This document shows positions 24,431-32,836 of a stretch of 64,000 nucleotides of DNA, one piece after another. The position numbers and the translations under genes are program-made. Below the pieces are notes generated by a model, which did not search any database, had not been told where the DNA came from, and saw nothing but the letters and a program-made list of their open reading frames with translations. The stretch covers positions 52,309 to 116,308 of the forward strand of contig JAKPGJ010000009.1 in NCBI GenBank assembly GCA_029550965.1, in the 5' to 3' direction. Source of the DNA: Bacillota bacterium. GTDB taxonomy: Bacteria > Bacillota > Clostridia > Oscillospirales > CAG-382. Every line of letters starts with the position of its first letter. Within the stretch, counting starts at the first letter, position 1.

Positions 24431-26762
24431 ATGCGGGGATTTTTCAAAAGGACAGCATCGGTCGTCGTTGCCGCAATGCTGATTCTTGCCCTGATTCCGA
24501 TGTGGACGTTTTCAACCGCAGCGTCTGAAGTTTTCTACACGCATACCTTCACTTCCGTTCCGGCTGCCGGCGATAATGTTTTGGGTACGCTGACCTGGAA
24601 TTTCAGCATGGCAGGCTATGGAACCATCGAAAGCGGCAGTTCCGGACGAGGCGCAAGATTTTCTATCGGCGACGATCCTTCCCATGAGTTGATTATAAAA
24701 ACCACGGTAAACGATGTGTCCATCTCCGGCATCGTTGTGGAAGCCGCCATGGGCAGCGGCAGCGATACCAAACTGTCTATCACAGTCGGCGGAAAAACCG
24801 TCGCGTCTGACGTAGCGGTAAGCACGTGAACAAAGCCTACGCGTTTGCGGTGAACGGTCAAAGCGGAGAGATTGTCATACGCCTTTCCGCCACGGTTGCC
24901 GGAAAGCTGTCTTACATCAAATCCGTCACCATTTATACGGGCGAACCGAGCACGACAGCCAAAACCAATTATCATAACCACACCTACCGCTGCAGACACG
25001 CCGGTTCTTATACCGATAGAGAATATATAGAAGCCGCCATTTCCAACGGCTATACTGCCATCGGCTTTTCAGACCATGTCATGCTTCCGTATATCACCTA
25101 CGAAAACAGCGTGCGCGGGATATACTGGGAATCCACGGAGTATTACAACACGATTCGCGCTTTGCAGAACGAGTACCAGGGTAAAATCGACATCCTCCTC
25201 GGCTGGGAAAGCGAATGGGCGTTGGGCGGCCTTTTCGAGGACTACTACAGGTACCTCGTCGACAACAACCTGGTTGACTATTTAATTCTCGGCAATCACT
25301 GGCAGATATTTGATACAAGCAGCAACCGGTTTATTGCCCCTCTCGAGGACGAAGCACACGAGCTGGAAAATGTTCAAAACTATGTTGCGGGTGCAATTGA
25401 AGCGTTAGACACCGGACTTTTCACCATTATGGCGCACCCCGAAATTTTCTTTGTAAAAGGATACGGCAATGTTCAAAACTTCACGCCCGTAATGAAAGAC
25501 CTGGTCAGGGCAATGTGCGAAAAAGCGAAGGAAAAGGGCGTGGCGCTCGAGCTGAATCAGGGATATATAGACAATATGGAAACCCTTGAACGCTACACCG
25601 AATTCTGGAAGATTGTCAAGGAAGTAGGCAATACCGTCGTAATCGGGGTTGACGCCCATTATCCGGGAGCCTACAACGAATCGGTCCGAAACAGAGTTAT
25701 TTCGTTCGCAAATAAAATAGGGCTTACCCTAACCATGGATTTAGGAATTACGCGCAAGACGCCCAAAAATGTACCGCTTTTCCGGCTTGAAGGTCAGTAT
25801 GAGCCGACAGACGCGAACTATGTCGCAATCGCAAAGGAAAACCTGACCTGGGGCAGCATCCGCGGATTGAATGCTTCGGAAAACGCGGTTACCTTGCCGC
25901 TTGCCCTGCCGTCTTCGTTTAGGGACTGCACCGTCACATGGAGCAGCGATCAACCGGAGGTCATATCCAACGCGGAACCGTAACCCGTCAGAATACGGAT
26001 ACACTTGTTACGCTTACCGCGACCATCTCCAAAGGCGCAGCGTCCGACACCAAAACCTTTGCCCTTACCGTTTTGGCCGCCGGAAAAACTGCAGAACCCT
26101 ATATACCCGATTTTATCGAGTATCCCTCTACATGGATTTCCAGTACAGTTGCCGCGTCGTCAAACGGCAATAAAGTCGTGTTTACCGCTTCGGCGGGCAG
26201 TTCTTATCAAAACACCAAGCTGAATTTGGGCGCAGCTTTTGTTGTACCCGAAGAATTGTGGGATGACACCTATCTTGTTTACGATTTTGATGTTACCGGC
26301 GGCAAGGTTCAAATAACAATGTCCTATACCGACAACACGACCAACACCACCGTGGTAAACCTCGGTCAGCTGATGGCGAACAATTTTGAAGGCGGCGCCG
26401 ACCACTATCACGGGGGACAATCCGGAAGATTAAGCATCAGACAAATTGTCGATTACATCAATACCCGGCCGGACGCGGGATGGGGTCACATCGAAGCGAT
26501 TACCAACGGAAAGTTTTATATTAAAGAAATCACAATCTGGTTTTCCGAAGCCGACACTTCTGTTTCATTTCATGAATTTCGCATTGCAAGCGCGGAATCT
26601 TCGACCGAAACGTCCGGCGGCAGCGGAGCGGAATCTTTAGAAAGCGGCAGCGAGGAAGCATCTCCGGATGCCAGCGACAGAAGCAAAATAATCCTTTGGT
26701 TTATCGTTTTCGCAGTTTTCTTAGCAGGAATTATTTATTTCTACAAAAAAAGAACCGCATAA
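24431..26762 (+). pseudogene. Secreted, membrane-anchored PHP-domain protein, broken by two single-base frameshifts
   Basis: Three consecutive frames form one protein. Frame 1 (24431-24829) has a signal peptide (Lys-Arg then about 18 hydrophobic residues) and a beta-rich domain. Frame 2 (24826-25983) continues that domain into a PHP domain with His-Asn-His-Thr, Gly-Phe-Ser-Asp-His, Leu-Gly-Trp-Glu, Gly-Asn-His-Trp, Ala-His-Pro-Glu and Gly-Val-Asp-Ala-His, i.e. a full metal-ligand set. It ends in Thr-Trp-Ser-Ser-Asp-Gln-Pro-Glu-Val-Ile-Ser. Frame 3 continues as Gly-Thr-Val-Thr through an Ig-like domain, another beta domain, a Ser/Glu/Gly-rich linker, a C-terminal membrane helix and Lys-Lys-Arg. 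Each junction is repaired by adding one base. AAAAGGAG lies ten bases before the ATG. Whether the shifts are real or assembly errors cannot be decided here. Confidence 0.75.
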
Positions 26763-26816
26763 TTATTTATAAAATATAATATCATCAAACATATTCTTGG
26801 AGAAAAAAGCAGCATC

Positions 26817-27131
26817 ATGAATACATTTTGTGTTTCATTAAGCTTAGAAGAGACTGTATTAAAAATCAACAATGCCGTATCTGTCAGCGTAAGCGGCAGC
26901 TTAATTGATAATTATAGTGTTACAGCGCCGAACGGAAAAAAATGCACGGTGCTTGTTTATGAAAAATACTATTTCCGCGTCAAGAATTATGTTACGCTTA
27001 CGGTTGTGCTGGATAATTTTGACGGGAAAACACGGGTTCACATGGTCGGAAGCGGCGGAGGAAACGGACTTCTTAACTTAGATTTTGGCGCTTCAAAAGT
27101 CGAAAGTCATGGACAGATTGGAGCAATATAA
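26817..27131 (+). CDS. Small hypothetical protein (possibly DUF6054-like)
   Basis: A 104-residue protein without signal peptide or membrane helix. It alternates short beta segments (Val-Ser-Val-Ser-Val-Ser-Gly, Cys-Thr-Val-Leu-Val-Tyr-Glu-Lys-Tyr-Tyr, Val-Thr-Leu-Thr-Val-Val-Leu-Asp) and ends with a Gly-rich Ser-Gly-Gly-Gly-Asn-Gly stretch. The pattern resembles DUF6054-type proteins from memory; no function is known. GGAGAA precedes the ATG. A terminator follows at 27194. Confidence 0.6.
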   Translation: MNTFCVSLSLEETVLKINNAVSVSVSGSLIDNYSVTAPNGKKCTVLVYEKYYFRVKNYVTLTVVLDNFDGKTRVHMVGSGGGNGLLNLDFGASKVESHGQIGAI

Positions 27132-27193
27132 AATTTAACCTGCGGCGCGAACCGCTGTGCTTTTTTACAGTTAGAATCCTTTTGCTAACAAAG

Positions 27194-27221
27194 AATCCCC
27201 GCCTGTCAGCGGGGATTTTTC
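27194..27221 (+). terminator. Terminator between convergent small genes
   Basis: Stem AATCCCCGC/GCGGGGATT (27194-27202 and 27209-27217), six-base loop, then TTTTT. It serves the rightward 104-residue gene. Confidence 0.85.
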
Positions 27222-27233
27222 GTTTTGGCTTGG

Positions 27234-27365
27234 CTATTTTCCCTTATCCTTTACTTTTTCTTTGGTCCTTTTCGCTTTACCCTGTATCTCCGGCACGGGA
27301 GGTACTTCGTTCTTCGGCGGTTTGTTCGCGTCAATCTCCGGGCGCTTCATGCCCTGCTTTGCCAT
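27234..27365 (-). CDS. 43-residue basic small protein
   Basis: An ATG at 27365 with GAGGTG about eight bases upstream opens a 43-codon frame. The product begins Met-Ala-Lys-Gln-Gly-Met-Lys-Arg-Pro-Glu, has a central Asn-Glu-Val-Pro-Pro-Val-Pro-Glu-Ile-Gln-Gly-Lys-Ala-Lys, and ends in a Lys-rich tail. This Pro/Lys pattern matches small proteins I recall from other clostridial genomes, but no function is known to me. It is probably disordered and could bind nucleic acid, which is inference from charge alone. It lies between two terminators, so it is its own transcription unit. Confidence 0.65.
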   Translation of the reverse strand: MAKQGMKRPEIDANKPPKNEVPPVPEIQGKAKRTKEKVKDKGK

Positions 27366-27454
27366 TTTTTCTTCACCTCGCGCCATAAAGCTATGTTCAC
27401 AACTGTATTATGAAGCGAAATGAGAGCGATTATGCAGACATCCCCGCAGCGAAG

Positions 27455-27486
27455 AAAAAATACTCCCGCCGCCGGGAGTATTTTTT
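27455..27486. terminator. Bidirectional terminator beside the MFS gene
   Basis: A 14-bp stem: AAAAAATACTCCCG (27455-27468) and its complement at 27473-27486, with a four-base loop. A/T runs on both sides allow use in either direction; the MFS gene ends six bases away on the minus strand. Confidence 0.85.
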
Positions 27487-27491
27487 CTTTT

Positions 27492-28776
27492 TTAATCATT
27501 TGCTTCGGCTTTTTTAGCTTTGGGCGGTTTTGTAACAAGCATCAGCAAAGCGCCAATAGCGGACGCGACCGACGCCACGATAAAGGCGATCAGCAAAATG
27601 TCGATATCCAAAACATTGGGGTTTGCTTCTCTGGCGGCATCCATAAAATATCCGCCGATGTAGGACGCCGCGACCGCGCCGATTCCAAAGCCGAGCAGGA
27701 CCATTCCGTAAACCGTTCCGACATGTTTGGCGCCGAAATAGTCCGCCGTGAGCGCCGGGAACGTGCCGAGATACCCGCCGTATAAAAAACCGATTGCGGC
27801 GACCAGTACGAAGAAGAGAACGCTGGTCACGACCAGCTTGACAAGCAGAACCAACACCGCCGTACAGACAAGGAGAATTAAGATGGTGTTTCTTCTGCCC
27901 AATTTATCCGAAACCCAGCCCCAGAACAAGCGTCCGAACGAATTGAACAGGGTGACGGCCATGACGCCGGCGACCGCAATGTCTTTCAGTTCGGGCTGGT
28001 AGCTGGCGATGGATTTTCCAAACGCAATCATCATCAAACCTGCCATGCAGGCGAACATCAAAACGACTGTGATCGCGTAGAACTGCGGTGTTTTCAGCGC
28101 CTCCGTCGGGGTGAAATCATGCTGCTTTGAACCCGACTTCGAGACCGATGGCGTCCACCCTTTCGGCGCGTAGTTCTTGGGCGGATAGTTTACAAAAAGT
28201 CCGCCGACCGTGCATGCAGACAACAAGGAAAATCAACGAAAACCAGCGCAACGATAACAGCTCGCCGATACCGTCGACGCCGCCGCCGGTGGTTTTTATC
28301 AGAAACTCCGCGACGGGGGTAAAGACGACGCCGCCGAACCCGAGCGCCGAGACGATAATGCCGGTGATAAACCCGCGTTTATCCGGAAACCATTTCTGAC
28401 AGCAGGCGATGGTTGTCGAATAGGTCATGCCCATGCCGAAACCGCCGATGACGCCGTATGTAACCCAAATCAGCCAGCCTGCCGACGGAGGAGTAAATGA
28501 GGCGAGGAAAAACCCCAGCGCAAGGACGACCCCTCCCGTTATGACTACCGGTCTTGTACTGAACTTATTCTGCAGATAACCGCCGATTGTGCTGCCGAAC
28601 GTCAGCATGCTTAAGAGGATGGAAAACGCATGACCCGCGTCCGCGTTGTTTCCGTTAAACAGATATACGGCAACACCCTTTTGAAAAACGCCCCAAATAT
28701 ACGCAGTACCAAGACAGAGCTGTATCGCGATGCCTGCAATAACGGGGATCCATCGATTCTGCACTTTCGAACTCAT
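27492..28776 (-). pseudogene. OxlT-type MFS transporter, broken by one frameshift
   Basis: Two overlapping frames form one 12-helix transporter of about 427 residues. The first (28776 down to about 28210) opens with Trp-Ile-Pro-Val-Ile-Ala-Gly and includes Trp-Gly-Val-Phe-Gln, Gly-Phe-Gly-Met-Gly and Trp-Phe-Pro-Asp-Lys-Arg-Gly, the pattern of the oxalate/formate antiporter family. The second (about 28225 down to 27492) resumes with Val-Gly-Gly-Leu-Phe-Val-Asn-Tyr-Pro-Pro and carries Trp-Gly-Trp-Val-Ser-Asp-Lys-Leu-Gly-Arg. Removing one base near 28210-28220 restores a single frame. AAGGAG precedes ATG 28776. The transported anion is unknown. Confidence 0.8.
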
Positions 28777-28922
28777 TTACGCATCTCCTTAAAAGCAAAA
28801 TTTGTATAATTATATACGAAAACTTATATTTATGCAATAGCAATAATAGCAATAAATATCAATAATTTCACAAATAAAACCATCATTATTCACAAAAATC
28901 CATTTTTCTTCATAAAACAAAC

Positions 28923-28958
28923 GAAAAAAAGAACGCCGCGGCAGGTTGCCGCAGCGTT
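28923..28958 (-). terminator. Terminator of the feo operon
   Basis: Stem 28932-28943 with 28947-28958 (one mismatch, GC-rich, three-base loop), followed on the minus strand by TTTTTTT. It lies just after the 58-residue Cys-rich gene, the last of the feo set. Confidence 0.85.
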
Positions 28959-28973
28959 TCTTTATCGCATTGT

Positions 28974-29150
28974 CTATTCTTGTTTATCGTTACAGCTTCC
29001 GCTCATCGGGCAGCTCGAGCATCCGCAGCCGCAGGCGGACTTGCCTTTCTTTTTGTTTTTTATCATGGTGCGGATAACGCCCGCAAAGACAGCGGCGAGG
29101 ATGGCGCAAACGATTATCGTGGAAAGATTCTCCGAGACCCATGCCAGCAT
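28974..29150 (-). CDS. FeoB-associated Cys-rich membrane protein
   Basis: A 58-residue protein: one N-terminal membrane helix (about residues 10-30), then Lys-rich residues and a cysteine cluster Ala-Cys-Gly-Cys-Gly-Cys-Ser-Ser-Cys-Pro with a further Cys near the C-terminus. This is the form of the small Cys-rich proteins encoded directly after feoB in many Firmicutes and thought to assist ferrous iron uptake. AAGGAGG stands seven bases before the ATG. It is followed by the operon terminator. Confidence 0.88.
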   Translation of the reverse strand: MLAWVSENLSTIIVCAILAAVFAGVIRTMIKNKKKGKSACGCGCSSCPMSGSCNDKQE

Positions 29151-29200
29151 GTTGATTCCTCCTTACTAACAATATAATATAAAGTTTTATATTATATTGC

Positions 29201-31647
29201 CTATACTTTTACTTTCGCTTTCAAAACCGCCGGTTCCTTATACGGCCTGAACAGCATATACAGCATGAACGCAGCCACCGCCAACGCCGCCGCAGCGCCT
29301 GCAACATTGCCCGCGCCGCTGAACAGCAGACCGAACTGATAGATAACCAGAGAGGCCGCGTACGCGAACACGCACTGATACCCGATCGCGAAGAAGGTCC
29401 ACTTCGCGCTGTTCATCTCGCGTTTGATTGCGCCCATCGCCGCGAAGCAGGGCGCGCACAGGAGATTGAACACCAAAAACGAGTAAGCGGCAAGCGGCGT
29501 GAACACTTCGCGCATATTCGCCCAAATCTGCCAGCCGTTCTCGGCAACCTCCTCGAAGCTGCCGAACAGAACCCCGAAGGTTCCGACCACGTTTTCCTTC
29601 GCGATCAATCCGGTCAAGGAAGCCACCGCGCCCTGCCAATGTCCCCAGCCGAGCGGCGCGAAAATCCACGCGATCGCGGAACCGAACGCGGCAAGAATGC
29701 TCTCGTCCATCTCCACCATGCCGAACGAGCCGTCCGACCAGCCGAAGCTGGAGGTAAACCAGACAAGCACCGTCGCCATCAGGATAACCGTGCCCGCTTT
29801 TTTCACGAACGACCAGCCGCGCTCCCACATCGAGCGTAGAACGTTCTTGACCGTCGGCAGGCGGTACGCGGGCAGTTCCATGACAAACGGAGCGGGTTCG
29901 CCGGCGAACATTCTAATTCTCTTCAGAATTATGCCGGAGACGATAATCGCGGCGACGCCGACAAAGTACGCGCTGGGCGCGACCCACCAGGCTCCGCCGA
30001 ACAAAGCGCCGGCGATCAGCGCAATAATCGGCAGTTTCGCGCCGCAGGGCATAAACGTGGTGTCATAATCGTCATTCTCCGGTCGCGGTCGTTCTCAATC
30101 GTGCGCGAAGCCATAATGCCGGGCACGCCGCAGCCGGTGCCGATTAGAATCGGAATAAAGGACTTGCCGGACAAACCGAACTTGCGGAAAATCCTGTCCA
30201 TGACGAACGCGATGCGCGCCATATAGCCGCAGGCTTCCAAAAACGCGAGGAACAGGAACAATACCAGCATCTGCGGCACAAACCCCAGCACCGCGCCGAC
30301 GCCGGCGACCATGCCGTCAAGGATGAGCCCCCGCAGCCAGTCGGCGACGTCTATGCTTTCCAGCCAGTTGCCCACGATCACCGGCACGCCGGGCACCCAA
30401 ACCCCGTAATCGGCGGGGTCGGGTTCTTCGATGTCCGCGACGGAGCGATAAACGTCGTAATCCACCGGAACAGACTCGACGATGTTTCCCGCGTCGTCGT
30501 AGATATGCGCGGTGGTCTTTATGCCGGCAGCGATCGATTCAATCAGAACAACCGCGCCGTCTGTAGAATTTTCTTCGTCAATCGCGCCCGCTTCTTCCGC
30601 CGCTTCAAGGAACGCGCTTTGAACGGCGCCCGGTTTTACATAGGCTTCCGCCGCTTCCGCATACTCCGAAGAACCGATTCCGAACAGATGCCAGCCGTCG
30701 CCGAACACGCCGTCGTTCGCCCAGTCGGTCGCCCATCCGCCGACGGTCGTGACCGAAACAAAGTAAACAACAAACATGACGACAGCGAAGATCGGAAGCT
30801 CCAGCCAGCGGTTGGTGACAACCCGGTCGATTTTGTCCGAAACAGTCAGCTTGCCCGCGTTTTTCTTTTTGTAGCAATTCTTCAGAACCGACGCGATATA
30901 TGTATAACGTTCGTTGGTGATAATGCTCTCCGCGTCGTCGTCCAGCTCGCTTTCGGCGGCCTGAATGTCCTGCTCGATATGGTCAAGAATCTCCGGACGC
31001 AGATTGAGCTGTTCCAAAACTTTCGCGTCGCGCTCGAAAATCTTGATCGCGTACCAGCGCTGCTGTTCGGTGGGCATATCGTGCAGCGCGGCTTCCTCAA
31101 TGTGCGCCAGCGCGTGTTCGACGACGCCGCTGAAGCTGTGCGCCGGAACCGTTTTTTCCGATTTCGCCGCTTCAACCGCCGCTTCCGCCGCTTCCAGTAT
31201 ACCGAAACCCTTTAGCGCCGAGATTTCGACCACTTTGCAGCCCAACCGGCGGGACAATTCCGCCGTGTCGATATGGTCGCCGTTTTTCCGGACAACGTCC
31301 ATCATATTAACGGCCACCACAACCGGTATCCCAAGCTCTGTCAGCTGGGTTGTCAGATACAGGTTGCGCTCAAGATTGGTGCCGTCCACGATATTCAAAA
31401 TCGCGTCGGGGCGCTCATGAATCAAAAAGTTACGCGCCACTACCTCTTCAAGCGTGTGGGGCGAAAGGGAGTAAATGCCGGGAAGGTCGACGATCACGAC
31501 GTCGTCGTGCTTCTTCAGTCTGCCTTCCTTTTTTTCCACCGTAACGCCGGGCCAGTTCCCGACAAATTGGTTGGAGCCGGTCAAAGCGTTGAACAAGGTG
31601 GTTTTCCCGCTGTTCGGGTTGCCTGCAAGCGCTATCTTTAAACTCAT
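29201..31647 (-). pseudogene. feoB: Ferrous iron transporter FeoB, broken by one frameshift
   Basis: Imports Fe2+ across the membrane using a GTPase domain. The first frame (31647 to about 30070) has G1 Gly-Asn-Pro-Asn-Ser-Gly-Lys-Thr-Thr, the Gly-Val-Thr-Val-Glu switch and Asp-Leu-Pro-Gly, then the first half of the membrane domain up to Arg-Arg-Met-Thr-Ile-Met-Thr. The second frame (about 30065 to 29201) continues with [11 protein letters not shown], the conserved continuation. One missing base explains the break. A hydrophilic insert of roughly 100 residues follows the first membrane helix. Because the gene sits in a regulated feo operon, an assembly error is at least as likely as true loss. 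Confidence 0.85.
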
Positions 31648-31661
31648 AATCCGTCCTCTCT

Positions 31662-31689
31662 GAATACGGTTAGCTTATGCTAACTCAAG
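31662..31689 (-). promoter_or_regulatory. Predicted internal feoB promoter with DtxR-type operator
   Basis: Between feoA and feoB. The palindrome GTTAGC-TTAT-GCTAAC occupies 31670-31685 and falls between a minus-strand TTGAGT (31689-31684) and TATTCA (31667-31662), spacer 16. The operator is one of four copies near the regulator gene; the promoter elements are weak. Confidence 0.6.
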
Positions 31690-31713
31690 ATGATAAAAAA
31701 GAAGGGGTTTCCC

Positions 31714-31935
31714 CTATATTACCTCAATCATTTCCGCGTCCGCTTTCCGAATCGAAAGCTCGTAGCCGCGCACGTTCACTTCAATCGGGTCTCCGAGCGG
31801 CGCCACTCTGCGGACAAAGACATCGACCCCTTTTGTAATTCCCATGTCCATAATCCGGCGCTTGACCGCGCCCTCGCCGTGGAGTTTGACAACCTTGAGC
31901 GTTTCGCCGATTTTAGCCTGCCGAAGGGTTTTCAT
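31714..31935 (-). CDS. feoA: FeoA family protein (feoB-proximal)
   Basis: A 73-residue SH3-like FeoA domain: Leu-Arg-Gln-Ala-Lys-Ile-Gly-Glu, Arg-Arg-Ile-Met-Asp-Met-Gly-Ile, and the C-terminal Leu-Ser-Ile-Arg-Lys-x-Asp-Ala-Glu, the standard pattern for the cytoplasmic FeoB accessory. It lies between a second feoA and feoB on the same strand. Confidence 0.9.
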   Translation of the reverse strand: MKTLRQAKIGETLKVVKLHGEGAVKRRIMDMGITKGVDVFVRRVAPLGDPIEVNVRGYELSIRKADAEMIEVI

Positions 31936-31954
31936 CCATGCTTCTCCTTTATAA

Positions 31955-32164
31955 CTAAATAATGATTTTCGAAGCCAGTTCGCGGCTGATCGCCACTCTC
32001 GCTTCTTTGATGTTCACAATGAGATTGCCGCCGATGGCGGAAACCACTTTTACCGAACTGCCCGGCACAAAGCCCAAGTTCTCCAGATGCTTCTTAACCT
32101 CGGGCTTTCCGCCGATCTTTTTTATCCTGTTCTCTTCGCCAACAACTGCGTATGTTAACGGCAT
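31955..32164 (-). CDS. FeoA family protein (promoter-proximal, divergent copy)
   Basis: A 69-residue FeoA domain with Val-Lys-Lys-His-Leu-Glu-Asn-Leu-Gly-Phe-Val-Pro-Gly-Ser and Val-Ala-Ile-Ser-Arg-Glu-Leu-Ala. It shares only the core pattern with its neighbour, as is usual for paired clostridial feoA genes. ATG 32164 is used (AAAGG nine bases upstream); a TTG three codons earlier also exists. It is the first gene of the predicted feoA-feoA-feoB-Cys-rich operon. Confidence 0.87.
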   Translation of the reverse strand: MPLTYAVVGEENRIKKIGGKPEVKKHLENLGFVPGSSVKVVSAIGGNLIVNIKEARVAISRELASKIII

Positions 32165-32189
32165 ATCCCTCAACCTTTCGATATTTTCG

Positions 32190-32205
32190 GTTAGTAAAGG
32201 CTAAC
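32190..32205. promoter_or_regulatory. Predicted DtxR-family operator in the feo leader
   Basis: GTTAGT-AAAG-GCTAAC, inside a longer 9-bp-arm palindrome (TTCGGTTAG at 32186-32194, CTAACCGAA at 32201-32209). It lies between the predicted transcription start and the first feoA, with one mismatch to the shared GTTAGC-N4-GCTAAC form. Confidence 0.65.
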
Positions 32206-32222
32206 CGAAGCGTTTGAAAATA

Positions 32223-32238
32223 GTTAGCTTCCGCTAAC
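32223..32238. promoter_or_regulatory. Predicted DtxR-family operator at the feo transcription start
   Basis: Perfect GTTAGC-TTCC-GCTAAC palindrome immediately downstream of the minus-strand -10 box (32251-32246), so a bound regulator would block initiation of the feo operon. Confidence 0.7.
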
Positions 32239-32245
32239 TGATGCC

Positions 32246-32274
32246 ATAATAGGATATTTTCCACGCTTTGTCAA
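32246..32274 (-). promoter_or_regulatory. Predicted feo operon promoter
   Basis: On the minus strand TTGACA (32274-32269), a 17-base spacer and TATTAT (32251-32246). Near-consensus housekeeping promoter reading into feoA, feoA and feoB. Confidence 0.75.
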
Positions 32275-32297
32275 GAACCGGCCTTTAATTTTGGCGT

Positions 32298-32329
32298 TTT
32301 ACAAGAAAAAGCGGTTAGCGTATGCTAAC
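32298..32329 (+). promoter_or_regulatory. Predicted regulator promoter overlapped by an operator
   Basis: TTTACA (32298-32303), 17-base spacer, TATGCT (32321-32326). The palindrome GTTAGC-GTAT-GCTAAC (32314-32329, extended to GGTTAGC/GCTAACC) covers the -10 box, which predicts autoregulation of the DtxR-type gene. A second promoter candidate, TTGAAT (32389)-17-TATGAT (32412), lies nearer the gene and is free of operators. Confidence 0.6.
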
Positions 32330-32456
32330 CAATTGGGCAGGTTATACAATGCTGCGCGCCGGAAAGAGAATTGACAGCGCGCCGAACCTTGAATTATTGA
32401 TATTTTTATGGTATGATGTACTTGATTTATTGATGATAAGGAAAGGCGGTATTTCC

Positions 32457-32828
32457 ATGCAGCTTCAGGAATCTGGAGAAATGTATCTCGAAACCATACT
32501 GATTCTTTTAAAGAAAAACCCGTCTGTCCGGGCAATCGATGTCAGCGAGTATATGGGTTACTCAAAACCGAGCGTCAGCCGCGCGATCGGGCTTTTAAAG
32601 GACGGCGGTTTTGTGGTTACGGATAAAAACGGCTTTTTAAGTCTTACCGAAAAAGGCAGAGAAGCTGCAGAGAGAACGTACGAACGCCACACCCTGCTGA
32701 CCGAATTCTTCAAACAGCTCGGCGTCAGCGCGGAAGTCGCCGCAGAGGACGCCTGCAAGATTGAGCATGTCATCAGCGAAGAAACCTTCAACGCGATTAA
32801 AAAACTGCATTTGCAGATAAAGAATTAG
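32457..32828 (+). CDS. DtxR-family metal-dependent transcriptional regulator
   Basis: A 123-residue protein: an N-terminal winged helix (Ser-Gly-Glu-Met-Tyr-Leu-Glu-Thr-Ile, then Ala-Ile-Asp-Val-Ser-Glu-Tyr-Met-Gly-Tyr-Ser-Lys-Pro-Ser-Val-Ser-Arg-Ala recognition helix) followed by the dimerisation and metal domain (His-x-Leu-Leu-Thr-Glu-Phe-Phe, Ala-Cys-Lys-Ile-Glu-His-Val-Ile). It lacks the C-terminal SH3 domain, like MntR. Divergent to feoA, feoA and feoB and next to four palindromes, so it most likely represses iron uptake when metal is sufficient. ATG 32457 is chosen over a longer frame because it matches the family N-terminus and follows AAAGGCGG. Confidence 0.9.
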   Translation: MQLQESGEMYLETILILLKKNPSVRAIDVSEYMGYSKPSVSRAIGLLKDGGFVVTDKNGFLSLTEKGREAAERTYERHTLLTEFFKQLGVSAEVAAEDACKIEHVISEETFNAIKKLHLQIKN

Positions 32829-32836
32829 AGGCATCT

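Noticed and set aside
24826..25983. Programmed frameshifting or separate genes in the PHP locus
   Set aside because: No slippery heptamer or stimulatory structure was seen at the junctions, and the second and third frames lack ribosome sites, so broken single gene is the simpler reading.
27347..27538. 63-codon minus-strand frame overlapping the bidirectional terminator
   Set aside because: It runs through a strong terminator stem and has no ribosome site; the 43-residue frame next to it is far better supported.
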